Shown piece by piece: positions 42,213 to 50,604 of a stretch of 64,000 bases of DNA (positions are counted from its first letter, which is position 1; every line of letters starts with the position of its first letter). The DNA lies in NCBI RefSeq assembly GCF_014649955.1, contig NZ_BMUA01000029.1, forward strand, positions 25,057 through 89,056, in the 5' to 3' direction. The stretch is from Streptomyces violascens (GTDB lineage: Bacteria; Actinomycetota; Actinomycetes; Streptomycetales; Streptomycetaceae). The notes below the pieces were generated by a model. It searched no databases. It was given only the letters and a program-made list of their open reading frames with translations, and was not told where the DNA came from. Made by a program: the position numbers and the translations under genes.

Positions 42213-42649
42213 CCAAGCCCAAGTACTTCGTGGACGTCCCGCACCGGTACCTCGACATCCCGGTCCCCGCCGACGTCAGGGCCCGGTGGCACACATGGGA
42301 AGCCGCGGCCTGGCGCCGCAGCCGGCACAGGGCCATCAACAACCTCTTCCCACCCGACCAGCGCTACACGGTCCACGCACCCGCCGCGATGTGCCCTCAC
42401 CACCAGGAGTCGTGGCGGGGCTACCGGAACATGGACTTCGACCCGGTCAGCGGGAACCGGTGGCCCGGACACCCTGGCTCCCCCTTCATACCCGTCGGCC
42501 GAGACCTGGCCAGGGTCCGCGAGGAGCGCCGGTGCGAGTGGGATGAGAAGGCGTCCGCCCAGATGCGCCTGATCGAGGACATCTGTCTGTCCGGCCGGTC
42601 CCCGCAGTGCGACCGGCCGAGCCCGGCGGGCGATGGTGCGTCGCTGTGA
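42209..42649 (+). CDS. Unknown 146-residue protein after the methyltransferase
   Basis: TTG overlaps the methyltransferase stop. Begins TKPKYFVDVPHRYLDIPVPAD with a helix (RWHTWEAAAWRRSRHRAINN), then MCPHHQESWRGYRNM and PFIPVGRDLARV. One Cys-Pro-His-His cluster. Coupled translation suggests a partner of the methyltransferase. Family not recognised. Confidence 0.65.
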   Translation: MTKPKYFVDVPHRYLDIPVPADVRARWHTWEAAAWRRSRHRAINNLFPPDQRYTVHAPAAMCPHHQESWRGYRNMDFDPVSGNRWPGHPGSPFIPVGRDLARVREERRCEWDEKASAQMRLIEDICLSGRSPQCDRPSPAGDGASL

Positions 42650-42752
42650 ACTGTGTGGCCGGCGGCGGTCACTGTCGTAGTCCAGGATTCCGGGGAGCTG
42701 GCTCACGGGGGGGGCGGCGCGTGACGGCCACCGGACAGCGTCGTCCTTGGAT

Positions 42753-43121
42753 ATGACGGAGACGACGGTCGAGAAGCCGGTGTCCGAGCTGAGTGCGTAC
42801 CTGCAGGACCTGGTGCGGAGTGATCCGGCGCGGGTACTGCCGGCGGTGAACGAGGTTGTGGTGGCGCTTCATGCGGTGGCGCTGGACTCGGTCAGCGTGG
42901 CGCCTTCCCCGGACTTGTTCGACGTGGGTAGGAACCTCGCACGGATCGACGACGCGGGCATCGAGATCGTGACGGCCGTGAGGGCGCTCCTCGGTCCCGC
43001 GGTCCAGGTTCAGGCCGACGCCGAGCTGTCCCGGATGGAGGCGCTGATCGCGACAATGCCGGCGCCTCGGACGCAGCCGGGTTGGCGGCAGTCGTCGACC
43101 GGCCTCCTGGCCCTGCCTTAA
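42753..43121 (+). CDS. Unknown 122-residue helical protein
   Basis: ATG start, weak ribosome site. Helical (SELSAYLQDLVRSDPARVLP, then ALHAVALDSVSVAPSPDLFD and DDAGIEIVTAVRALLGPAVQ). It is the last plus gene before a convergent small minus gene. Stop is TAA. Function unknown. Confidence 0.5.
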   Translation: MTETTVEKPVSELSAYLQDLVRSDPARVLPAVNEVVVALHAVALDSVSVAPSPDLFDVGRNLARIDDAGIEIVTAVRALLGPAVQVQADAELSRMEALIATMPAPRTQPGWRQSSTGLLALP

Positions 43122-43264
43122 GCCGACGGCATGTACCGCGCGTAACAGGAGCCCGACGGCCATATCCGCCATGCTTCTGACGGTCCGCTGGATCCCAGGT
43201 TGTGTGCCCCGGGTGAGTCGGCGGGGCGCCTGGCCGAGCTGGTTGCGGCGCCGGACGCGGTTGG

Positions 43265-43435
43265 TCAGGCGGCGCCGGCCGGGACGAGGCCGAAGTCGAG
43301 AGCCCGCTGCGACTCGCGCAGCGTCTGCTCCGCAGTGCGGCGCGCCTCGGTCAGGACGTCGCCGAACTCCTCGACGAGGCTGGTGTAGATCGGTGCGTCA
43401 CCGTCACGTGTGCTGTTGGACTGCGGTGTGTTCAC
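43265..43435 (-). CDS. Small helical protein
   Basis: 56 residues, GTG with GGGAGA ten bases upstream. Begins VNTPQSNSTRDGDAPIYTSL and continues as one long helix (EEFGDVLTEARRTAEQTLRE). It ends in GLVPAGAA. Below the length usually annotated. Function unknown. Confidence 0.45.
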   Translation of the reverse strand: MNTPQSNSTRDGDAPIYTSLVEEFGDVLTEARRTAEQTLRESQRALDFGLVPAGAA

Positions 43436-43513
43436 GGTCTTGTTCTCTCCCGGGGCGTGGACAGCAGGTGCCGAGTGTACGGGGGTGTGACCGGGTAACC
43501 AGCACAGCCCTGA

Positions 43514-43555
43514 CGACCCTATTGATTTGATTTCATGAGCCGATCCGGGTACAAT
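43514..43555 (+). promoter_or_regulatory. Shared-architecture promoter, copy 8
   Basis: GACCCTATTGAT box, -35 TTGATT 43527-43532, 17-bp spacer, -10 TACAAT 43550-43555. Confidence 0.88.
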
Positions 43556-43622
43556 TGAGATCATCGGAGGACGCTTCCATCCTCGCGGTCGGCCGTTTCG
43601 CCGCGCACCTCCAGATACATAG

Positions 43623-43641
43623 TGACCCAAATAATTTGACC
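43623..43641 (+). promoter_or_regulatory. Box plus -35-like site without -10 (copy 9)
   Basis: TGACCCAAATAATTTGACC at 43623-43641 repeats the box and -35 of the shared promoters, 109 bp after copy 8, but no -10 is found 17 bp further. It could be a binding site acting on copy 8 or on translation of the 43657 gene. Confidence 0.6.
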
Positions 43642-43656
43642 CATGGGGGGTATGAG

Positions 43657-44055
43657 TTGGCTACCAGTGGCAGCGTCGTCAGCTTCGGCTGGGAACTGCA
43701 CCTTGAGGACGGGCACAGCGACAAGTTCTACCGGTTCATCGTGGTCACTGGGGACGAAGCGATCGTGCTCGGAATCCATGGCTCCCGCAGCGGCAAGGGC
43801 CAGATCGGGCTGGTTCACACGCAGATCACCGCCGCCGAGGCTTTGAGTGCCGCGGTGAAGCGGTCCCGCGAAAAGGAGAGTAAGGGCTACGAGCCGAGTC
43901 GCGACTTCACCGTCTTCGGCCTGCCTGCGGATCTCACCGACGCCGCCTCCGCCCGCAGCAACGCCCACCGCATCGCTCAGCACTTCGGCAAGCACGCCCG
44001 CGAGACGGGCACGGAACTCGGCCGCGCCTCGCACATCCCGGGCTCGAACTTCTAG
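43657..44055 (+). CDS. Unknown 132-residue protein
   Basis: Start taken at a TTG with GGGGGG nine bases upstream; the frame stays open to 43555, so an earlier start is possible. Beta-rich N-terminus (SGSVVSFGWELHLEDGHSD, then FYRFIVVTGDEAIVLGIHG), then KYGYEPSRDF-like and a helix with HRIAQHFGKHARETGTELGR. The stop is TAG. It precedes the MoxR gene by 46 bp. Confidence 0.6.
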   Translation: MATSGSVVSFGWELHLEDGHSDKFYRFIVVTGDEAIVLGIHGSRSGKGQIGLVHTQITAAEALSAAVKRSREKESKGYEPSRDFTVFGLPADLTDAASARSNAHRIAQHFGKHARETGTELGRASHIPGSNF

Positions 44056-44101
44056 CCCGAACCGCCTCCGCGCCCCTCGCCCCTTCCACCGCAGGAGTCC
44101 C

Positions 44102-45070
44102 TTGCCCAGCTTCACGGATCAGATGAACCAGCGCGGCCGCGCGGTACTTGAGGACCTCGAGCGCGAACGCACCCAGCAGAGCGCGCCCGTCCCGTCACCG
44201 ACCGCCCTGTCGTCCGCGCTCGTTCCGGTCGGCCCGCAGGTCCGTCCGAACGGCCATCCCTACCATCCCCGCATGGTCGGCCCGCTGGAGGACCTCGCGT
44301 TCCTTCGCGACGCCCGCAGCCACCACGAGCACGTACTGCTCGTCGGACCGCCCGGCACCGGCAAGACCGCGCTGAGCGAGGCCGCGTTCGTCCAGGACGC
44401 CGTCGACGGCCTGCACACCGGCCTGGAGACGATCGTCGGCACCGCCGACACCGACGTGCCGGACTTCGTCGGCACCTTCGTCCAGGACCCGGACACCGAA
44501 CTCTACGAATGGGTCCCGGGCCCGCTCATCCGCAGCATCGAGAACGACGTCCCGCTGCTGATCGACGAGATCGCCCTCATCGACCCCCGGGCCCTGACCG
44601 TGCTGTACCCGCTCATGGACGGCCGCGGCGAACTGCACGTCCCGATGAACCCCAAGCTGCCCCCGCTCAAGGTCGGCCCCAACTGGTTCGTCATCGGCGC
44701 CTGCAACCCCGACGTTCCCGGGGCGAACCTGAGCGACGCCCTGCGCAGCCGTTTCCACCACCACATCGAAGTCGCCACCGACTGGGACCTGGCCGCCGAC
44801 CTCGGCGTGCCGGTGAACCTGATCACCGTGGCCAAGAACCTGGAGAGCCGCAAGGCCCAGGAGACGTACGAGGGTTGGATCCCGCAGCTGCGTGACGCAC
44901 TGGCCTTCGCCGAGGCAACCGGGCGGTACGGACAGGGATTTGCCGTCTCCGGTCTGCTGCGCAAGTGCCCCTCGCAGGACCGCGACGAGTTCACCGCGGC
45001 CATGGTGGAGAAGTTCGGCGAGATCCCGGCGCTGTCCCTGGGGGCCCGGGTGCCTGCGGGGCGCCGGTGA
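44102..45070 (+). CDS. MoxR-type AAA+ ATPase
   Basis: 322 residues from a TTG after GCAGGAG. Walker A GPPGTGKTAL (about residues 81-90), Walker B LLIDEIALIDPRAL (about 152-165), sensor and Arg-finger region VIGACNPDVPGANLSDALRSRF. The group is the AAA_5/MoxR class, chaperone-like ATPases that act with VWA proteins; the partner gene follows with 4 bp overlap. Nothing else assigns the substrate. Confidence 0.9.
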   Translation: MPSFTDQMNQRGRAVLEDLERERTQQSAPVPSPTALSSALVPVGPQVRPNGHPYHPRMVGPLEDLAFLRDARSHHEHVLLVGPPGTGKTALSEAAFVQDAVDGLHTGLETIVGTADTDVPDFVGTFVQDPDTELYEWVPGPLIRSIENDVPLLIDEIALIDPRALTVLYPLMDGRGELHVPMNPKLPPLKVGPNWFVIGACNPDVPGANLSDALRSRFHHHIEVATDWDLAADLGVPVNLITVAKNLESRKAQETYEGWIPQLRDALAFAEATGRYGQGFAVSGLLRKCPSQDRDEFTAAMVEKFGEIPALSLGARVPAGRR

Positions 45071-46860
45071 CGGCCGCAGTGGCGGGCACCGACCCCGCTG
45101 TGCAGGAGGACGTTGACACGGACCTGCTGGATGCCCGGCGCGCGCTCGCCCGGCGTCTGGGTTCCATCATCAACACTCTTGCCGACCGTGACGACGTGCT
45201 GCTCACCATGGTGTGGGACGGCACGCCCACGGCGGAGGCCGCCTGGTTCGACCCGGCGCTGATCAAGGTCACGGTCAACGGGGCGATCGCACTGAAGGAC
45301 GGCGGGCACCCGGACCAGATCGACCCGCTCAGCGTCTCGGGTCGGCTGCGGCACCCGGTGATCGTGGGCATGTCCGCGCACGAGGCCGGACACGCCCGCA
45401 GCACCCGCTGGCAGGACTGGCCCGAGACGGCGGGACGCGCGGTGATCCGTGCGGCCGTCCTGCTCGAAGAGCCCCGGATCGAGGCGCGTCACCTCCAGGA
45501 GCGCCCGGCTGACCGCGTCTATCTGCGCGCCTGCGCGAGCAGCATCGTGCTGCCTGCGCAGCGCACCGCCTCACCGAAGTACGACCGGTGGCGGGCAGCG
45601 GCCGGTGCCGCGCTCATCCTGGGCCGGGCGGACGCCGGAGTGCTCACCGCGACCGAGGTCCAGCCGGTGCGCACGGCTGCCGAGTCCGTCCTCGGCGCCG
45701 GGGATCTCGCCCGGCTTCGGGCCCTGTGGCGGGAGGTCCTGACCCTCGCCGACGGCGACCAGACCGGACTGCTGGAGGTCGCCCGCCGGTGGGTGGAGGT
45801 CGTCGGCGCCGATCCCGACGACGACCTGCCCGGCATCGGGTGCGCTGCGGGCGAGCCTCACGAGCCCTCAGATTCCACGGCCGACGGGGATCCGCTCGGC
45901 GCGGCCGTGGCCACTGTCACCGCCGCGGCCTCGACTCAGGCCCAGATCTCCACCGGGGCGATGCCCGACCCCGAGCAGCAGCGTCGTCTCAAGGAGGCGG
46001 CAGCCCGGCGGCAGAAGGAACGTCGTGCCGAGGATGCCGCACAGCAGGCAGCCCGGCAGGCGGCCCGCCGCGTGTTTCTGTCCGCGCCCGCTCCGTCCTC
46101 ACGCCGCTCGCGGCCGAGGAATCCGGTCCGCGGTCATCGTGCACCCACCGCGCTGGAGCGGGCAGCCGCACGGCGCCTGGGCAGCGCGCTCGCCAGGGCA
46201 CGCTTCCGTGACACCGCTCGGGTCCGCGTCGCCTCCGCGCTCCCGCCGGGCCGTCTGTCCGGCCGCGACGCGATGCTCGGTGCGGCGCAGCGGGCCCTGG
46301 GCGTGCCGGTCACCGCCCGGCCGTTTCGCACCGTGAAGCGCAAGCGCACGGACGAGCCGCCGGTCGCGGTCGGCGTGGCCGTCGACGTGTCCGGGTCGAT
46401 GAGCGCCTACACGCCGATCGTCGCTTCGACGGCCTGGATGTTCGCGCACGGAACCCGTGAGGTCGCGGGGAAGGCTGCGACGGTGGCCTTCGGCACGGCC
46501 GTCACCCCGATCGTCTCCCCCGGCCAGCCGCCGTCCCAGGTCACCGAGTTCCACGCGAACGACGGCAACCACCGCTTCACGGAGGCCGCCAACGCGCTCG
46601 ACGGCGCGCTGGGGCTCTCCCGCCAGGAGGGTGCCCGCGTCCTGGTCATCGTGTCTGACGGCCACTGGGAACCGGAAGAGCGGATCGGCGGCGAACGTCT
46701 CGTACGGCGCCTGACCAGGGCCGGAGTCCACGTGCTCTGGTTCTGCCTCGACCCCGGCTCCAACGTGCTGCCCGGCGCCCAGCGCCTGGATGTCACCCAG
46801 GTCTCCGACATCCCCGCCGCCTTGAGTGCGGCGCTGGTCTCTGCACTGCGCCACGCCTGA
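45067..46860 (+). CDS. VWA-domain protein with HEAGH motif (MoxR partner)
   Basis: 597 residues; GTG overlaps the MoxR stop. The N-terminal domain carries SAHEAGHARSTRW (about residues 103-115), an HExxH-like metal-binding motif of zincin type. A Glu/Lys/Ala-rich coiled segment (about 300-370) leads to a C-terminal VWA domain with the MIDAS motif DVSGSMS (about 440-446) and the later SDGHWEPEE. The resemblance to CobT/VWA partners of MoxR ATPases is clear. Two domains with a possible protease suggest regulated protein disassembly or processing. Confidence 0.85.
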   Translation: MTAAVAGTDPAVQEDVDTDLLDARRALARRLGSIINTLADRDDVLLTMVWDGTPTAEAAWFDPALIKVTVNGAIALKDGGHPDQIDPLSVSGRLRHPVIVGMSAHEAGHARSTRWQDWPETAGRAVIRAAVLLEEPRIEARHLQERPADRVYLRACASSIVLPAQRTASPKYDRWRAAAGAALILGRADAGVLTATEVQPVRTAAESVLGAGDLARLRALWREVLTLADGDQTGLLEVARRWVEVVGADPDDDLPGIGCAAGEPHEPSDSTADGDPLGAAVATVTAAASTQAQISTGAMPDPEQQRRLKEAAARRQKERRAEDAAQQAARQAARRVFLSAPAPSSRRSRPRNPVRGHRAPTALERAAARRLGSALARARFRDTARVRVASALPPGRLSGRDAMLGAAQRALGVPVTARPFRTVKRKRTDEPPVAVGVAVDVSGSMSAYTPIVASTAWMFAHGTREVAGKAATVAFGTAVTPIVSPGQPPSQVTEFHANDGNHRFTEAANALDGALGLSRQEGARVLVIVSDGHWEPEERIGGERLVRRLTRAGVHVLWFCLDPGSNVLPGAQRLDVTQVSDIPAALSAALVSALRHA

Positions 46861-46948
46861 ACCGCCCCCGGCGGGCGGGTCCCACGGGCCCGCCCGCCCC
46901 TACCGGGCGCCACCGGACGGCGGCGCCCCCCACACCGAGGAATCCTGC

Positions 46949-47581
46949 GTGCCCATCACCACCCTCAAGGAAGCCCGGCAGGCTGCAAACGCCCTGGCCG
47001 AACGCGGTCCGATCGCCACCTTCGCCGCCGGCCAGGGCGCTCCGGGCTGCTTCGCCCGTCTTCGCCTGGCGCTGTCCGGCCTGCGACGGGAGAGCCTGGC
47101 AACCTCAGCGGCCCTGAACATGAGCGACGGCCCTGACGATCCCTACATGGAGCGCGGAAAGCAGGAGATGGCCGAGATCACCTCCGCCATCAGTGACCTC
47201 CTGGCCTGGACCGAGCAGCAGCGCTGCCGGGTCGAGGAGTGTGACTGCCGGGCCGACCGTCTGCTGCGCCAGCTCCTCGACGAGGCCCAGATACCTGAAC
47301 AGACCGGCCGCTCCGTCTCGTTGGGACGCAACAGCTGTGTCATCGCCGGCCACTTCGAGCCCGAGCCGGACGAGCGGACCGCATACGTCCTCATCGAGCA
47401 CCGCAACCACATCGAGCACGCCGTCCGTATCCACCGCGGGTGGCGGGCCCGCCTCGTCACGGCCACTGGCATCACCACGGTGTACGAGTCGCCGGGTTAC
47501 CCGATGACCCCGGTGCCCATCTACCGCGACGACACCCACGCCTGCGTCCGCGCTGTGGCCGAAGCCCTGCACCGCGTCTGA
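46949..47581 (+). CDS. Unknown 210-residue protein
   Basis: GTG after GAGGAA. N-terminal helices (TTLKEARQAANALAERGPIA), a Cys-rich central helix (WTEQQRCRVEECDCRADRLL), then a strand-rich domain (RTAYVLIEHRNHIEHAVRI). Same strand as the MoxR/VWA pair with 88 bp gap. Function unknown. Confidence 0.6.
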   Translation: MPITTLKEARQAANALAERGPIATFAAGQGAPGCFARLRLALSGLRRESLATSAALNMSDGPDDPYMERGKQEMAEITSAISDLLAWTEQQRCRVEECDCRADRLLRQLLDEAQIPEQTGRSVSLGRNSCVIAGHFEPEPDERTAYVLIEHRNHIEHAVRIHRGWRARLVTATGITTVYESPGYPMTPVPIYRDDTHACVRAVAEALHRV

Positions 47582-47861
47582 TGGCCGGATCCACACCGGT
47601 GCCAAACTCAGGTCCTGACAACTTGCCAAAACCCGACTGCCCTGTTGGACACGATGAAGCTCTGGCAGGCCGTCCCCGAACCGACCGCGTCGCGCCACGG
47701 CGCCAGGGGGCCGACGGCGCGCAGCGGAACATCCTGGAGCGGCCCGGCCTCCTGGTCGTGCGGTGACTCTGTCCACAGGGCTTGGCGAGCAAGGTCGGAG
47801 TATCGGAGGCGGAGCAGGGTGCCGCCCCGGCGTCCCGAGTTCTGACCCGAGGAGACCGCCC

Positions 47862-48176
47862 ATGGTGATCGCTGTGCTCGACGTGTTGCTGACCATTCTG
47901 GTGCCGCTGGTGATGGGCGCGGCAATCACCTACACCAACCCGAGTGGCGCCTTGTTCCTGCGCCCGGTGGAGGAATCCCCCCTCGGGCGTAGCGAGTTGA
48001 ATCTGGTTCGTGTGCTTCCTCTGCTGCTACCCGTGGTGTGGCAGCCCATCGCGGGTACATATCTGCTCGCGGAACGGCTGTTCGGAGTGCTTGTCGTCGG
48101 CGCCGTCGGGATGGGGCTGGGCCGCATTCTCCGCGCAATCTCCACTCGCCTGCTCGGTGCGCGGAGCGGCAGTTGA
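47862..48176 (+). CDS. Small membrane protein
   Basis: 104 residues, ATG after GAGGAGA. Two or three hydrophobic helices (VIAVLDVLLTILVPLVMGAA; LLLPVVWQPIAGTYLLAERL; FGVLVVGAVGMGLGRIL). No charged pore motif. Together with the next gene it forms a pair of small membrane proteins. Function unknown. Confidence 0.7.
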   Translation: MVIAVLDVLLTILVPLVMGAAITYTNPSGALFLRPVEESPLGRSELNLVRVLPLLLPVVWQPIAGTYLLAERLFGVLVVGAVGMGLGRILRAISTRLLGARSGS

Positions 48177-48190
48177 GTAGCTCCCCCATC

Positions 48191-48207
48191 GACCCCCGCA
48201 GGGGGTC
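48191..48207 (+). promoter_or_regulatory. Hairpin overlapping a ribosome site
   Basis: GACCCCC-GCA-GGGGGTC folds into a 7-bp stem; its 3' arm is the Shine-Dalgarno sequence for the ATG at 48209. It lies 15 bp after the previous stop. It may limit translation of the second membrane protein or end the first transcript. Confidence 0.5.
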
Positions 48208-48208
48208 G

Positions 48209-48592
48209 ATGACTTCCGGGGATGGTGGGCATCTTGAACCCCGGGCCGGCCGGACCGGTGAGTCCGGTGAGTCGGTTCGTTCTGCAGCTGCGTCTGGTCG
48301 CCGAGATCGACCGGGGCGGGCGTTGGTGGTCATCTGGGGCGGCCTCACTGTCGCCTTGTCTGTGTGCGTCGCGATTCAGCGGGTCGCGCCGCATCTGCTG
48401 GCCGCGACCGTCGACGGGTCCGTACCGGTCCCCCTCGCACAGGTCTTCGCTCTGCTACTCGTGCTTGGGCAGTTGGCCAGCCTGGCTGGGCTCTGCTTCT
48501 ACGGCTGGCACGCTCTGTTCACCACTCCGGTCTGCGTATTCGTCGCGATCCGCAACCGGCGCGAGCCTCGGCGACCTTCACTGGGTATGTGA
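48209..48592 (+). CDS. Small membrane protein
   Basis: 127 residues, ATG right after the hairpin's GGGGG. Polar 40-residue N-terminus, then two hydrophobic helices (LVVIWGGLTVALSVCVAIQ; VFALLLVLGQLASLAGLCFY) and an Arg-rich tail. Followed by a strong terminator. Function unknown. Confidence 0.65.
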   Translation: MTSGDGGHLEPRAGRTGESGESVRSAAASGRRDRPGRALVVIWGGLTVALSVCVAIQRVAPHLLAATVDGSVPVPLAQVFALLLVLGQLASLAGLCFYGWHALFTTPVCVFVAIRNRREPRRPSLGM

Positions 48593-48595
48593 TGA

Positions 48596-48639
48596 AGCCC
48601 TTGATGTCGGTGCGCGAATGCACACCGACATCAAGGGCT
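48596..48639. terminator. Perfect 17-bp hairpin, convergent terminator
   Basis: A 17-bp stem (48596-48612 with 48623-48639) and a 10-nt loop lie between a plus-strand gene ending at 48592 and a minus-strand gene ending at 48764. Confidence 0.85.
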
Positions 48640-48763
48640 GTCGTCCTGTGCCACCGGATCTTGATCGATTGCCACTTTGGCTACAGTGCGGTTCGTGCCA
48701 TCGAGCCTTGGCCAGCCTGGTCAGGGGCCTCGCTGAGCAACGGTCAGCCCCTAGATCTGGTCG

Positions 48764-49129
48764 TCACTTTGCCAGGTGAGCATCCGCTGGCGCGTGTTCT
48801 TCGACGATTGTCTCCAGCACGGCGTCTTCGATGTCCTCCAGCGCGCTGCGTACCGCCTCAAAGAGTGCGTCAGCTTCTCCTCGGGACTGTCCGGCGAGTA
48901 TGTGGATCTGATCGCCAGCCAGCCACGCCCCGTCAGGGAGCCGAGCATCGGCGATCTCCGTCAGGGCGCGCACCATGTCCTCGAACGCGCCGCTTTCGTC
49001 CACCCAAGTCCGCCAGTCGGCGTCACCACCGTCGACGAAGACCCTGATCAGTTCGTCAGGGGTACAGCCAGATCCGTTCTGGGCAGCCAGGAAACTGGAC
49101 AGAGCACCAAGAGACGTGGTGGTAGGCAT
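48764..49129 (-). CDS. Unknown 121-residue protein
   Basis: ATG start. Helical and acidic (TSLGALSSFLAAQNGSG; EDMVRALTEIADARLPDGAW; ADALFEAVRSALEDIEDAVL). GDQIHILAG strand in the middle. Single minus gene. Function unknown. Confidence 0.6.
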   Translation of the reverse strand: MPTTTSLGALSSFLAAQNGSGCTPDELIRVFVDGGDADWRTWVDESGAFEDMVRALTEIADARLPDGAWLAGDQIHILAGQSRGEADALFEAVRSALEDIEDAVLETIVEEHAPADAHLAK

Positions 49130-49472
49130 AGATGATCATTCCCCGGGTCGATTTGAGTGTGCAGCGGCCTCTGGGACGAGCCAGGGCCGGACTCCCGCAG
49201 GGGCGGGGCTGCTCTGCATGACGGGGACTCCCGCAGGGGCGGGGTGCCGGAAAGATCCGGTAACGAACGCAACCATACAGGCCGTGACTCTTCTTCGCTT
49301 CCGCCTCGCACGCCCCACACAGTCGGTCACCTCGGTGCGCCAGGGTGAGTCCCGGCGCGCGGCCGTGCCGGGGCCGACCGTGCGGTCGGGGTGGGCGCCC
49401 TGACTGGCGGCGCCGCGCCTCTATCGCGTCGCCCCGGACCCGTCGGCACGGGAGCGGCCCCATTCCACCCGA
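49130..49472. repeat. 343-bp gap with a 20-bp direct repeat
   Basis: GGACTCCCGCAGGGGCGGGG occurs at 49189-49208 and 49225-49244, 36 bp apart start to start. The sequence is GC-rich, so it may be a simple duplication. No gene supported. Confidence 0.5.
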
Positions 49473-49514
49473 TGACCCTATTAATTTGATTTAATCCCGT
49501 CTTTGGAGTACAGT
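49473..49514 (+). promoter_or_regulatory. Shared-architecture promoter, copy 10
   Basis: TGACCCTATTAAT box at 49473, -35 TTGATT 49486-49491, 17-bp spacer, -10 TACAGT 49509-49514. Confidence 0.9.
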
Positions 49515-49558
49515 TCTGTATTGGGTTGGAAACGCCCTTCCCGACCAGAAGGACTCCC

Positions 49559-50002
49559 TTGACTGCCGATTCCCGCTCTTTCGATGACCGCCCGTTCACC
49601 TGCGGCCCCGTCCCTCTTTCGCTCCTGCCGTTCCTGCCAGAAGACTTCCACGACGATGACGCCGATGAATGGCTGGTTCACTTTGAGCCCTGGGGATGGA
49701 CCGGGATCCGGGACTGGGGCACCGAGGGCTGGGACCTCGGCAACTGGCCCTACCAGGCGGTCGCTCTCTACGACTCGCCATTCGAGCTGTGCTACGCATT
49801 CGCCGTCTACACGGAGGGCGACGTGAGCGTCGAAGCCTGGGCCACCCGCGAGGAGCGCGACGCCTCTGTCGACGTCCTCGCGTTGTCCTACTGGAGCGAC
49901 CCGGACCGGGGCCCCGTCGATGCGCCCGATCCCAGCACCCCGCCCAGCGAGATTCCTGGGCGGTTCCGTGGCCCGTACGAGCCGGGCGACACCGCGCCCT
50001 GA
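49559..50002 (+). CDS. Unknown acidic protein
   Basis: 147 residues from a TTG with AAGGA upstream. Very acidic and Trp-rich (FHDDDADEWLVHFEPWGWTG, IRDWGTEGWDLGNWPY), with strands LCYAFAVYTEGDVSVEAW. First gene after promoter copy 10. Acidic, Trp-rich sequences recall anti-restriction-type DNA mimics, but no family is recognised. Confidence 0.6.
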   Translation: MTADSRSFDDRPFTCGPVPLSLLPFLPEDFHDDDADEWLVHFEPWGWTGIRDWGTEGWDLGNWPYQAVALYDSPFELCYAFAVYTEGDVSVEAWATREERDASVDVLALSYWSDPDRGPVDAPDPSTPPSEIPGRFRGPYEPGDTAP

Positions 50003-50030
50003 CCCTCCTGCCCCCGAGACCTGGAGTCGT

Positions 50031-50351
50031 ATGCCCTCATCCGACGAACTGAACGACACCGAGCGCACGACCGAAGAGCTGGCCGAGGTGATGTTCAGTG
50101 GGAACGTCATCGCGGTGTGCTTCGGCACCCTGCTCACCTTCCGCATCTCCCTCGGCGGCGTGGATGTCTTCGTCCGCCACTCACTGACCGAGGATCAGAT
50201 CAGCGACCTGACCGCCAGCTTCAGCAACGGCGAGGTGAAGATCACGATGCCGCCTGCCCTTCGCGCGAGCGGCCCGATCCCGGTCGATTCCGGCGAGGCG
50301 GCGCTGCTGCACCGGGCTCTCGAAGCCCGCAACATGCTCCTGGGCGGCTAG
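50031..50351 (+). CDS. Unknown 106-residue protein
   Basis: ATG after GGAG. Acidic N-terminus (DELNDTERTTEELAEVMFSG), strands VIAVCFGTLLTFRISLGGVD, and a C-terminal helix. Second gene of the copy-10 transcript. The stop is TAG. Confidence 0.6.
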   Translation: MPSSDELNDTERTTEELAEVMFSGNVIAVCFGTLLTFRISLGGVDVFVRHSLTEDQISDLTASFSNGEVKITMPPALRASGPIPVDSGEAALLHRALEARNMLLGG

Positions 50352-50604
50352 CCCCGACGTGCCCACCGGCCGCGGTCGCGGCTTGCCATCCATGCGCCGC
50401 TGCGCCGCCACCTCAGCGGCGGCCTCTCACCCATTTGTACTGGTGGCCGGCTGTCACGCCCGGGTGCGTGACAGCGGATGTGACACCCCGCGTGACACCC
50501 CGGTGCGGCGCGACCTCCGCGCAACGCCAGGCTGCCCCTCTGGCTCGCCCATCCGCGGCCGCCCAACCCGGTTGGGCCCATTTGCTGTTCACCAAGGAGA
50601 CACT

